Source: Gnetum montanum
Lineage: Eukaryota > Streptophyta > Gnetopsida > Gnetales > Gnetaceae
Direction: 5' to 3'
Assembly (NCBI GenBank): GCA_015680685.1
Contig: MNCI01011129.1
Location: 65,830-129,829, forward strand
Length of the DNA stretch: 64,000 bases
The notes beneath the pieces were generated by a model that worked only from the letters and a program-made list of their open reading frames with translations, did no database searches and was not told the origin of the DNA. Below, piece after piece: positions 11,781 through 22,414 of this stretch. The first letter of the stretch is position 1; every line of letters begins with the position of its first letter. Both the position numbers and the translations under genes were made by a program.

Positions 11781-12240
11781 TTCAGAACTCCCAGCGTCTA
11801 CGCTCCTAAGTTTACCTTGACTCTATCTGCAAACTTCCCAACATCTACGCTGTTGAGCATCTACGCTACCGAGTTTATGCCGACCCTGTCTTCAGAACTC
11901 CTAGTGTCTATGCTCCTAAGTTTATCTTGACTCTGTCTGCAAACTTCCCAGTGTCTACACTGTTGAGCGTCTACGCTACCGAGTTTACGCCGACCTTGTC
12001 TTTAGAACTCCCAGCATCTACACTCCTGAGTCTACCTCGACTCTGTCTACAAACTTCCCAGCGTCTACGCTGTTGAGCATCTATGCTACTGAGCTTACGC
12101 CGACCCTATGTTCAGAACTCCCAGTGTCTACGCTCCTGAGTTTACCTCGACTCTGTCTACAAACTTCCTAGCATCTACATTGTTGAGCATCTACGCTGCT
12201 GCATTTATGCTATACTCTCTATGCTGTAGACTCTGTCTTT
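11781..12240 (+). repeat. 110-bp tandem repeat in the 5' leader of B
   Basis: The string TTCAGAACTCC(C/T)AG starts at 11781 and 11891, with corresponding starts at 12001 (TTTAGAACTCCCAG) and 12111 (TTCAGAACTCCCAG), an exact 110-bp period over about four copies. Each unit contains three CTACGCT-type motifs. Irregular CTACGCT-rich sequence continues to about 12450. It is non-coding, lying between the primer site and the gag start. Confidence 0.9.
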
Positions 12241-12520
12241 GCTGTACCATGACTCTGTCTACCCTGCCATTCAGTATATGTCCTACGCCCTACACTGTTG
12301 AGCATCTACCTTGCTGCGTTTACGCTGCACTCTCTATGCTGTAGACTTTTTCTACGCTGCACTCTCTATGCTGTAGACTTTTTTTACGCTGCTGCATCTA
12401 CGCTACACACTCTACGCTGACTCTGTCTACGCTCTACGATGTAGACCTTGTCTATGCTGCTGACGTACTAGTATACCAGTTTCATACCCTTTCACTGTAT
12501 CGCATTCTCAACTGTTCATC

Positions 12521-15500
12521 ATGAACACCGCAAACTCCAACGCTGTAACCAAGCCAGTCACAGACATCGTAGGCACCATGGCTATTCAACAACCCATGGT
12601 ACAACCCACTGTGGGGTCTCGCCGATCTCTTAGACTGCAAGGAAAGAACCCATCATTTAACATCATACCTCAGGACCAATACAATTTCATATGCATGAAA
12701 ATACAAGCAAGCCTAACCGTGGACCAAAATGAGATGGAGGCTAAAAGACAATATGAATTTTTTTACAGAGGAGGACATGAGTTCATCCCTTCACCATATG
12801 ATATCATTCCTCTCCCTGAGCATTACTCTGAGCTTATCTCTCAGCTCTTACTACTAAAGAATCAGCCACTCGACCACTCCGTGGTAAATCCTCATTTGGA
12901 AGAGGAGGACTACTTTGCAGCTCAATCCGAACACAAACATTCATATCATACCCTTAGCCCAAAAACTTATACAAACCCATCGTTTCACCCATTCACGGGA
13001 AAAACTACATCCCTCTAGCCATTCAAAATCATGCAAGCACATGTGCATCAACAAGAGGCACCCACTCTCATCCCCATTCCTCCAGCGACCGATGTTCAAG
13101 TCAACATGCTTCCCCTCACAATTCCCCCTGTGGCCATGGTACCCCCATTCTTACAAATGCAACCTCCTCAAAATAACGTAGGAGCAACCCTCCCTTCCCG
13201 AGTGATCAGAATGCTACACGTAATATTAGCTTGTACATCTGCTCATTACATACCGCGGATCCTAACCCAAGGAACATCCTTCACAATGGTAACCCAACAA
13301 GTTCAAGGGATTCCTACACAAAACATGACTGAGAAATGGACAACGATTTGTGCCCAATCACATCAACCCCCTCATTATAACATACCACCTCACACAATCT
13401 TACAAGCTAATATTCCCTAAGCACAACCACAACAATAGAANTCTATTGTTGTGGTTGTGCTTGGGGAATATTAGCTTGTAAGATTGGGTGAGGTGGTATG
13501 TNAAACCCCTTGCCCACAATATGCCATCCCAGATACCACCTGCTATAAATATTCCACAAGTACAACCTCCAACTACACAGCTTTCAGCCTTCCAACTCAC
13601 TATTCAATAATCTAATCTGTATACTGTACCATATCCCTAAGCTGCCATCTCACCTAGTGCTCAAGACTGGGCTGATGCTAAAAAACTAATGCAAGAACTA
13701 ATCGACAAGGTCAAGCTCCTCAAGATAGCTGTCGACGGAGAGTTGAAGGTAGTGGACTTTTATCATGATGATCCCATCAACTCTTCCATTCCACCCCTAA
13801 CCTTACCCAAGGGTGTATCTTTTCCAACGCTAACTAAATATAATGGGGAGACAGACCCTAATGCTCACCTCATAATGTTCAGACTAGAGTGCACACTACT
13901 CCAAGCATGGCCACATGCCATTTTACGAGTGTTCCCTATGTCCCTTGTAGGGAGAGCGCTTGATTGGTATTGGGCCTTGCCACAGAATTCAATATCTTCT
14001 CTGGAAGATTTATTGCATCAATTCATCTCTAGGTTCAAGTATAACTTGAAGCCTGAGGCAACACTGGATAGCCTCATATAGGTTAAACAAGCACCCCTTG
14101 AACTTGTCCAGAAATTTATCCAGTGCTGGAGTGCTACTCTCAACGAACTCCACGAGCTGATCCCAGAGACATATCTCCTCACAATCCTAAAAGGGGCTGT
14201 CAACGACTTTGTCAAATCCAAACTATATTATCTTAGTGCATGTAATCTGAGTCAAGCATTTGTCTAAATCAAGAGCATAGAGGAGGCAGCGCAAAATAGT
14301 CATGATCCTTCATATTTAGCCTTTAAGTACCAACACAGTAAGAAAGATAAAGAAAAGGTTAAAACAACTATATCAACGTTAGCAAAAACACAATAAGAAA
14401 AAGTGGGACAAAAAAGCAAACCACCTGTGGCCCCTACTAATTATACTATACCCACTCCCGTGAACACACCAGAATCATTCTCATCACAGAACCCAACATC
14501 AAATCGTACGAGAAACATCGAGAGGAAGGACCCCTCTCAATACACACCACTACCCATGAAACCATCGTAGTTGTTTGACCAACTCCTGAAGGCTAGATTA
14601 ATGAAGCATAAATATTTGTCCCCTACAGTGATCTAAAGGCATGATCGCTTCTGTCAACTGGTTCAAAACCCAAGCCTAGCAACGCTAGATGAGCCCCCAG
14701 TACCAAAAGGCTTTAGAATGGACCGTTTCTATGATTACCATCAATGTAATGTGCATGGCATGGATTACTGTTTTGACCTTCAAACTCCCCACAAAAGCCT
14801 TATGTCATCCGAGTACCCCCCGCCATAGCAACTTCTGACACCCCAACACGCAAAAAACCATACGTGGTGCGCATACCTCCTGCCGCTATTACTGCAAACT
14901 CACCAACACCTCCCATTTGATCTGCCCCTTACGTGGTCAGAGTACCACCCGCGGTAGCAACAGCGGAGGTACAACCCCCAGCCAGGTCAACTCCATACGT
15001 CGTTAGGACACCCAAACGTCCTAGTGATCACTAATCCTCCACTTCACAAACAAACAATAAACCCAGCCCTTATGTCATCAAGGTGCCCAGCCAACCTGAC
15101 ACTCAACTGCATGCAACCGTCGAACTACAACCCTGCCCGACTCCATACATAGTACCAGTCCCAAAGAAACCTAAGGTCCCAAAACCAACTGCACCCCCGT
15201 GTCACACACAAGAACGCCTAGCAGATAGGCTTAGATGCAAACGCTCGGAGAAGGAGCATCAACAGCTAACCTTAGGACCTCCTAAACCTACCCCACTAAA
15301 CGTAGTACCCATGACACAACCTAACGATAAACCAAACACAGGCCATGAGGGTGAATCATCCAGAAAACATGATATGCCCAAATCAACGATTTTAGGTCAA
15401 AGTGACAAAACAACCATGCATGAAATAAAACTGTTGGGCCCAATGGACCAAATCATTGCCGACAAACATGCACCCAATAGTAGAGATCTAGCGACGGCTC

Positions 15501-16513
15501 TATCGCAGGTCACACAGGCGCTCAAACAAAAGAACACTTCACTAAGCTTATACAACCTAGTGTTAACATCTCAAACCCATCGCGAAGCTTTAATGCACAT
15601 GTTAACATCTATTCCAATGAGCGAGGACTTGCCTCCAAATGAACCTTCAATTCATGCAGTAATGTACTCACCTCAAGGGTCAACTTCGAAGCCACTAAGT
15701 TTCCACAATAACAACATCAAGTTGGATGAGAAAATGGGAGAGGTAACAACAGCCCCTATGTTCATAACAATATGAGTAAACCAATTTAAGATACATAGGG
15801 TCCATGTAGATGATGGAGCTGCCACAAATCTAGTGCCATATCCCATCATTGAACAACTAGGGCTGATAGAGCTAATCAAACCAACCACCACCACATGCTT
15901 GAAATCGTTTCGTAGATCGCACGTGATAGTCAAAGGCACCGTGACTTTAGACTTCATAGTAGGGGATCAGTTCCCCACATTTGCTGAATTTGTGGTAATC
16001 GATGAAATGCCAGGGTTCAACCTAATATTGGGAAGGCCCTGGCTAGCCCAACTGAAAGTAGTCTCTTCCCCTATACACCAAGAGATCCACCTGCAGTACG
16101 AAGGTGGCGAAATCGTTATACACAGGGAGGCTGCTACACCCATCATCTCATTGTACATAGATATAGACCAAGGCCCAGAGGTTAAATTCAAAGAGCCTAA
16201 ACAAAATGACACAAATGAACAACAACCAGTAGGCAATCATCCCTTAGACACAAAAGAAAATCTACCCAAAACAGAAATACCTGGGCCTGAAATCGTGCCT
16301 ACGTAGCCTCACGTAGAAACTACAATTGACATAGAAATCACAATACGTGTAAGAGCATTTGAAAACACCAACGCGGGAACTATTCCATCAGATGTCCCTT
16401 GGGCTGAATTACCATTCAACGTGATCAGCGAAGGCGACGCTAAATATAGAATCGTACCCGTTAACGCTACTCCCAATGTTAAAATGAGAAAAATCAAAAA
16501 ATTACTAAACTAA
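12521..16513 (+). pseudogene. gag-pro: gag-protease of element B (broken by stops)
   Basis: The start ATG at 12521 begins MNTANSNAV and matches the C copy (MNPSRNTAL at 56824). A conserved N-terminal block has RRSLRLQGK and QDQYNFICMKIQ. The capsid-like retrotransposon gag domain lies at about 13740-14330 (TKYNGETDPNAHL, GRALDWYWALP, LLTILKGAVNDF). It is followed by a zinc-knuckle remnant (near 14730, first Cys changed to Tyr), a linker with repeated PYVV(R/K)VP motifs (about 14795-15160) and the protease (VHVDDGAATN near 15800, ILGRPWL near 16035). It ends at the TAA at 16511. Several in-frame stops and the duplicated segment at 13385-13501 break it. It would provide virus-like particle protein and processing enzyme. 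Confidence 0.9.
13385..13501. other. Inverted duplication around single Ns (probable assembly artefact)
   Basis: The sequence up to 13440 is repeated in reverse complement from 13442 to 13501, with single N bases at 13441 and 13502. The palindrome falls in gag, where C has no such structure. Single Ns beside duplicated sequence recur at 45024, 45304, 51953 and 52279, which points to gap-closing joins rather than biology. Confidence 0.8.
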
Positions 16514-16519
16514 TAAACT

Positions 16520-16790
16520 ATGAATTGTCCAAAAGATGTTAAACTAGCCATGGTTCAGAATGATGTTAAACTATCCTCCCTATCTGAAATGACTTTAAAC
16601 TATCATGTCCGCAATGACATGAAACTAGCCACGATTAGAAATGGTCGGTCTTCTAAGAAATCAATCCATGTCACTTGAAACTTCTCTTGTTCACGCATGG
16701 CTCGAAATGGCTTTAAACTAGTACATGTGGCCTGAAGTGGCCCTAAAACTAGTACGAGTGGCCTGAAATGGCCTTAAACTAGATCATCCA
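16520..16790. repeat. Tandem array 1 of element B
   Basis: About eight units of roughly 30-33 bp carry the core 'TTAAACTAGCCATGGTTCAGAAATG' or 'TAAACTAGTACGAGTGGCCTGAAATGGCC'. The array begins immediately after the protease stop and ends before the 3' end of the antisense gene. The reverse complement resembles array 1 of A and C (AGTTTAAGGCCATTTCGGGCC). Confidence 0.85.
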
Positions 16791-17148
16791 CTTATACCTT
16801 GTTCTCCTCCCAAGTTCCAGTTCACTATTCAAATTTACGCTTACATTGTCATGTTGTCCTTTTTTGCAATCATCTTTGGCTTATAATTACAGTCCTACTT
16901 ATGACTACATCCGTGAATTATACTTAAACCACAAAAACAGACCAAAATATTTTATATTGCTATGTCATGTTTACATTTAAACCCAAAATACACAAAACAA
17001 TATATAAGTAAAAACTATGTATATATACATGTAATGATGTACAATTACAAGAGTCAAATGATTTTATTCATCTGTTCAACACCAACTCAAATCATTCAAT
17101 TTACAATTTCATGTAAGAATGTGAGCCAAAATATTTTCAAAACAAAAA
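16791..17148. other. AT-rich spacer downstream of the antisense gene of B
   Basis: About 360 bp without coding signal lies between array 1 and the stop codon of the antisense gene. It probably contains the 3' untranslated region and polyadenylation region of that gene. C has about 250 bp at the same place (42362-42607). No specific signal can be assigned. Confidence 0.5.
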
Positions 17149-19422
17149 TTAAATATCAGGGACAAGAGGATCATCCCCTTTGGACCCGCTAGCATCATGG
17201 GTCTCTACTCCACTGGGGCCAGCGTCTTGGACATCATCATCGTCTTGATCCTATAAAATGCAAAGGAAACAATCAACATAAGGATAAAAGAAAAAACCTT
17301 CAAAAATTATGCAACGAACAAATTTCATGATAACAAAATGCTTACCATAGGGGATGCCCCTAAACCGAATTCCAGCCAGTGGAGGATTTCCTCCTTTGAG
17401 ATGCTAGCCTAAACAGTGTCATCAAGGCCTAGGTCGACATTTTCCAAGGCCTTCCACTTGTTAACTGTCGACCATGTAGGATGCTTTAAAGGGAATTCAC
17501 CCATAGACACCTCCCCAAAAGCCTTCATGATTACCCTAGTAGGCGATTCCATCTCAACAGTTGTGTTCCGAGCAAAGATATCAAACACAGAGCGTAGACC
17601 CAGACCCTCCACAAACATCTCAAGCTGATGCTTTTCAATAGATACTTCTTTCAATGATTTTTTATAATGGTGCTTGTGGTTCTTCTAATCCTAGCCCCAC
17701 ATACGCACCTTGGAAGCGAAAGCCTTCCAATCCTGGCACTTACGGTTCAATAGATCTATCTAGGCCTTGCGCTCTGCTAGTTTCCAGGTCAGTGACGCGT
17801 GGCGATTGAGTAGGTTCTAGTATTTAGTATAAGTGACCTTGGAAGTCCGCCAAGAACGATCACCACTTAGTTTAGTAGAGGTGAACTCATACCGAGCCTT
17901 AAGATCATCACGCTCAACTGATAACTCAAAAACTGCTTTCTCCTTTGCTTGGACTTGCAACCACAACTGTTCGATGGAATGCCTACAAGTCCAAAGCGAT
18001 TTGGCTTTGTGTACAAGACCCTCTGCCACCTCGTCATAAACTAGCCTTGGTATTTGCTCAACTTCTGGGGGTAGTGTGGGCAAACTCTCAATGCTAATAG
18101 TCTCAGAAGGATCCCACCTCAATTTGCCACCTACGCACACGAAAACAACAAATGCTAAAACAACAAAAATGAGGTGTGAAACTCTAAAGCTGTAAAAGAA
18201 ACTCAAAACATTTGTACCTATCTCAGGGTGGGCTTCCTGAATACATTCAACAACCTCCTTAGCGATACCAGCCAGAAAATCCATTTTACTTGGCAATTCG
18301 GTCCAAGTAAATGGTCCACGAGTACGGGACAGACTAACCTCCATAGTCCTTTCAGGGGGAGCCATTTTCATGGGCACGTCTAGTCGCATCATTCTAGTTT
18401 CACTACCTTCGTCTAGAAGAGATGAAAACACAAAAGTAAAACACCATGGAAGAAACGACTCATAGGGAAAAACAATAAAATAAAGGGAAATATACCATGT
18501 TCTCTGTCCCCTTCTGGGTTTGGGGGTTCACCTAAGTCCAGTCTTCCCTTAATGAAGCTGTTGAACATTTCATCAACACCACTCTGGTCATCCACCAGTT
18601 CTGTCTCTATGGTGTCTTCCCGTAGCTCCTCCATCTCTCCCACCTGATCCTTGATGACCCCTTCCTCCTCAATCATTAACTCCATCGTAGCTTCCTCCTC
18701 TTCAATGATAGTCTCTAATTCCTACCTCCTCACTTCTCGAGTCAATTCTGAAGGCATCAGTGGCATGTAAGCGGTCAAAATAAAAATTATGAATAAGACA
18801 AAAATGATAAAGCAATAAGTGTACTAAGTTTACTTACCTTGGACAAGCATCTTGAACCATATGCACTTCACCCATGGCTCATCCACATTTGAGGCCTCCT
18901 CGGTTGAACATTCATGCTTCATCAGCTTCGAATTGGCTTTACCGATGGTCTCTTTGATGACCCGTTCTGCTCTCTTTGCAGTGTAGGGCACATCGTCTGG
19001 TTCCAACCCTACACTATCACATGTATGGATGGAGGTACCAGATGAACCCCCTATCATGATGGATACAGATTCATCAATCCCTTCAGGCATGTCTTGGGAC
19101 TCAGCTGTTTCAAACAAATGGTTGATCCACGGGCGAGATAATTGACCACGATCCCGTAGAACATACTTATTTTCCGCATGAACCACTAGAAACTTGGCCA
19201 AACGGTGAAGATAGCTGGAAAAGAATGCAAATGTAAAGTGGGACTACGCCTCAACATTTGAGCATAATCGCACTATCTCCTTATGAAGGCCTGACAACAA
19301 AAATTGGGCCCAGTTATAACGCATTCCGGTTTCTAGGATGGTTCGCATAATATGCATAGCTTCAACACCAAGACTCCACACCTGGGAAAGGGATTTAGGG
19401 AATACCCGTGCCCTAAATAGGG

Positions 19423-19903
19423 NNNNNNNNNNNNNNNNNNNNNNNNNNNNNNNNNNNNNNNNNNNNNNNNNNNNNNNNNNNNNNNNNNNNNNNNNNNNNN
19501 NNNNNNNNNNNNNNNNNNNNNNNNNNNNNNNNNNNNNNNNNNNNNNNNNNNNNNNNNNNNNNNNNNNNNNNNNNNNNNNNNNNNNNNNNNNNNNNNNNNN
19601 NNNNNNNNNNNNNNNNNNNNNNNNNNNNNNNNNNNNNNNNNNNNNNNNNNNNNNNNNNNNNNNNNNNNNNNNNNNNNNNNNNNNNNNNNNNNNNNNNNNN
19701 NNNNNNNNNNNNNNNNNNNNNNNNNNNNNNNNNNNNNNNNNNNNNNNNNNNNNNNNNNNNNNNNNNNNNNNNNNNNNNNNNNNNNNNNNNNNNNNNNNNN
19801 NNNNNNNNNNNNNNNNNNNNNNNNNNNNNNNNNNNNNNNNNNNNNNNNNNNNNNNNNNNNNNNNNNNNNNNNNNNNNNNNNNNNNNNNNNNNNNNNNNNN
19901 NNN
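19423..19903. other. Assembly gap (481 N) in antisense gene of B
   Basis: The run of N falls between exon 3 sequence (…GWLHGDWSHKGPI) and exon 4 sequence (…FPKSLSQVWSLGVEA), so it hides the end of exon 3, intron 3 and the first half of exon 4. In C the corresponding distance is of similar order, so the gap size is plausible. Confidence 0.95.
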
Positions 19904-20656
19904 AAAATTGGTCCCTTATGCGACCAATCTCCATGCAACCACCCACGAGTTGTGCATTGTGCGAACGCTCTAGAAAACCGTTTATGAAAATGGACAATAT
20001 CACCCTTGGTTTGAGCTAACACAGCTCCGTGAAGGGTGGGACCCGTCATAAAGGTCTCTAGAGCAGTATGAGCCAGGGCAAGCCCATCATCATTAATGCA
20101 TATGCCATCTTGGGTAACTTGGGGCTTGTAAAAGAACGGTCATCAAAATAGAAGCAAACGCTAAACAACAAAAGAGAGATAGAGACGAAAAGCCAAACGA
20201 TCTTACCTCTCTACTCAGTACACTATGCCAGGAGGGTTTTGAAATAACATGTGTGCACATGTAGCCAGGAACAAGGTGTTGTTAAGATAATCACACCCTC
20301 ATGGCAATAGTTCCCACATGCGCGCTAACGGGTGAGTAGATTTGGGCCCACCAGAGGGACCGTCCTCGATCACAAGCAGCCCTTCTTCAATATCTTCCAT
20401 GAAGACCGCGATGCCCTCCGAAGCTCCCATCAACATAGCCTCAAGCATGCTCTGTGCCACTTGTTCGTTCAGATGTGACTAGACCACCACCTTAAATCTA
20501 TCCAGGATGAAGGTGAGGAATTCACAGGCCCCTTCCCTGAACCAAACCCCATTATTATTAACAGTCAAATCAGGGGTAGGTTCATGGGCCTTAATGGGGC
20601 CAAACCATGCCAATACTCCAACTAGAACAACTACTAGGAGGAAAGGTTCAGTGTCT

Positions 20657-21422
20657 TTGTAAGCAACCAAAATGCCACGATAAATCAGCCATACATGAAA
20701 AGAAGATGAAACAAAAAAATTCCATGTTGAAGGCCAACACTTAGAAAAATTACAAATTGTTTTCGATCAGTGTATACGCTGTTCAACAAACTATTCATGT
20801 TCAGCGTATACGCTGTAAAAACTGTTAGCGTATACGCTATGAAAACCATCTATGCTATATGCTATAAAAAAACTGCCAGCATCTACACTGTGAAAACAGG
20901 TCTATGCTATACACCGCCTGAAAAAGAACAAACTGTTTACGCTCAGTGTATACGCAGTGAAAATCATCAGCGTATACGCTGTATGAATAGTTTACACTGA
21001 ACACTGTGCAAATAGTTTACATTGAACACTGTGCAAATAGTTTATGCTGAACACTATGTATACAGTCAGCGTATACGTTGTACAAAAAATAGTCAGCGTA
21101 TACGCTATGAAAATCATCTATGCTACATACTGATAAAATCATCTACGTTGTATGTTCTTAAAGTCCTCTATGCTCCACACTGTTCAAACTGTCTACGCTG
21201 TATGCTAAGGAAAACTTCTATGCTCGGTAGACCCTCTACGCTGTGGACCTACGCTCAGTGTATAGGCCCTCTATGCTAACTATCTACGCTGGGCGTATAC
21301 GTCAAAACCCTCTACGCTATAGAAACTATTTCGCCACTAAAAATCCCTACGCTACGAAAACTATCTACGCCAAATAATATGTACAGATGAAAATAACTAA
21401 TAGAGGCAGGATTAGAGCCTAC
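20657..21422 (-). repeat. Intron 1 of the antisense gene in B, filled with GCGTATACGC palindromes
   Basis: Between exon 1 and exon 2 the motif GCGTATACGC and its decayed forms occur many times, mainly at about 20770-21300, together with CTACGCT half-motifs. The same palindrome fills the LTR U3 of B. The intron starts at a GTAGGC donor; its acceptor is mutated to AA. Intron 1 of C at 38053-38761 has the same composition. Confidence 0.8.
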
Positions 21423-21846
21423 CTGTGTGATGATCCAGGCCATGATGGAACCCTTGGCCTAGGCAGACACTCCAACATGGCCTCACTTTCCTCTACGAAT
21501 GTCAGGTCAAGCACCTTCCTCCCCTAGTCCTCTACCTCCTTACCCTTGCCCATTTCGACGTCCTCTACACTGATATTGACAGGTTTACACTAAGGATCGA
21601 AACTGCTCATGCCTACGCTGAGCCTCTACGCTGGGGTCTAAGTCTCTACGCTGATGCTTGAACCTCTAAGCTCATACCTTACGCCGGAGTTCAAGCCTCT
21701 ATGCTCTATGTTTACGTTGGGGTTTGGTTGTCTATGCTTACGCTGAGTCTCTATGCTCACGCTAAGGTTTACGCTTACGTAGAAGATTTACACTCATGCT
21801 CGATTTTGTTTCTAGTTTACAGTGCCTTCAAATGACGCCCCTGCAC

Positions 21847-21855
21847 TATATATAT
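21847..21855 (-). promoter_or_regulatory. TATA box of the antisense gene of B
   Basis: A TATATATAT run lies about 295 bp upstream of the ATG at 21553 on the minus strand, between array 2 and the gene. C has TATATAAA about 250 bp before its start at the corresponding place. It should give a transcript opposite to the element's genomic RNA. Confidence 0.65.
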
Positions 21856-22074
21856 CACCGTGCACCACCACTGTTGTCGCCACCACCTTGCGTTTTGTTT
21901 CTTTTTTATTTTATTTATCTCTTTTACTATTAATCTTAATTAAAATTATACAAAAATAAAAAATTAAATATATATAAAACAAAACAAACACTACCACATG
22001 TTGATTTCTTCATAAAACAACTTCACAGGTCGACACTGAACATTTTGGCGCAAACTCTCCTGTGCAAATTTTAC

Positions 22075-22375
22075 GGTGAACATTCAGCCCGGTAAGGCCT
22101 TAAACCACCACATTCGGCCCAGCAAGGCCTTAAACTACCACTCACAGCTTGGTAAGTCCATAAGCTGCCACATTTGGCCCAGCAAGGTCTTAAACTACCA
22201 CTCACGGCCCAGTAAGGCCTTAAACTGCCACATTCGGCCCAGCAAGTCCTTAAACTGCCACTCATGGCCCGGTAAGGCCTTAAACTGCCACATTCGGCCT
22301 AGTAAGGCCTTAAAATGCCACTCACGGCCCGATAAGGCCTTCAACTGCCATGTTTCCTGGTGCAATTGTAAACCA
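22075..22375. repeat. Tandem array 2 of element B (before RT)
   Basis: About ten units of 30 bp alternate between 'CGGCCCAGCAAGGCCTTAAA' followed by CTACCACTCA and the same core followed by CTGCCACATT. The repeat is open in both strands because the period is a multiple of three, but it has no sign of coding. It lies between the antisense promoter and the RT reading. C has the matching array at 37285-37465. Confidence 0.9.
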
Positions 22376-22414
22376 CCATCATACATGTACACATGACTTA
22401 CGCTACCAGAGAAC

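Larger units (their letters stand above)
17149..21553 (-). pseudogene. Antisense eight-exon gene of element B
   Basis: It runs opposite to B's own genes. Exons, in transcription order, are 21553-21423, 20656-20207, part of exon 3 up to the N gap, exon 4 from the gap to 18838, 18732-18496, 18412-18218, 18130-17346 and 17250-17149. All donors read as GT and match C in position and phase. Lengths of exons 1, 2, 6, 7 and 8 equal those of C. Recognisable blocks are MGKGKEVE at the start, LVGVLAWFGP and LFQNPPGIVY (exon 2), FLVVHAENKYVLRDRGQLSRPW (exon 4), LDVPMKMAPPE (exon 6), KLRWDPSE and a long coiled-coil-like part (exon 7), and GPSG/GSKGDDP (exon 8). Defects: nonsense codons in exons 1 and 2, and an intron-1 acceptor reading AA instead of AG. 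The protein family is not recognised. Localisation and role are unknown. Confidence 0.85.

Noticed and set aside
19333-20049. ORFs spanning N runs (also 46118-47031)
   Set aside because: The interior is unknown sequence; only the flanking exon or protease parts are real.
17149-21553. The antisense gene as an ordinary host gene into which elements inserted
   Set aside because: Homologous copies occupy the same internal place in three elements, flanked each time by the element's own arrays and inside its LTR and target-site borders.
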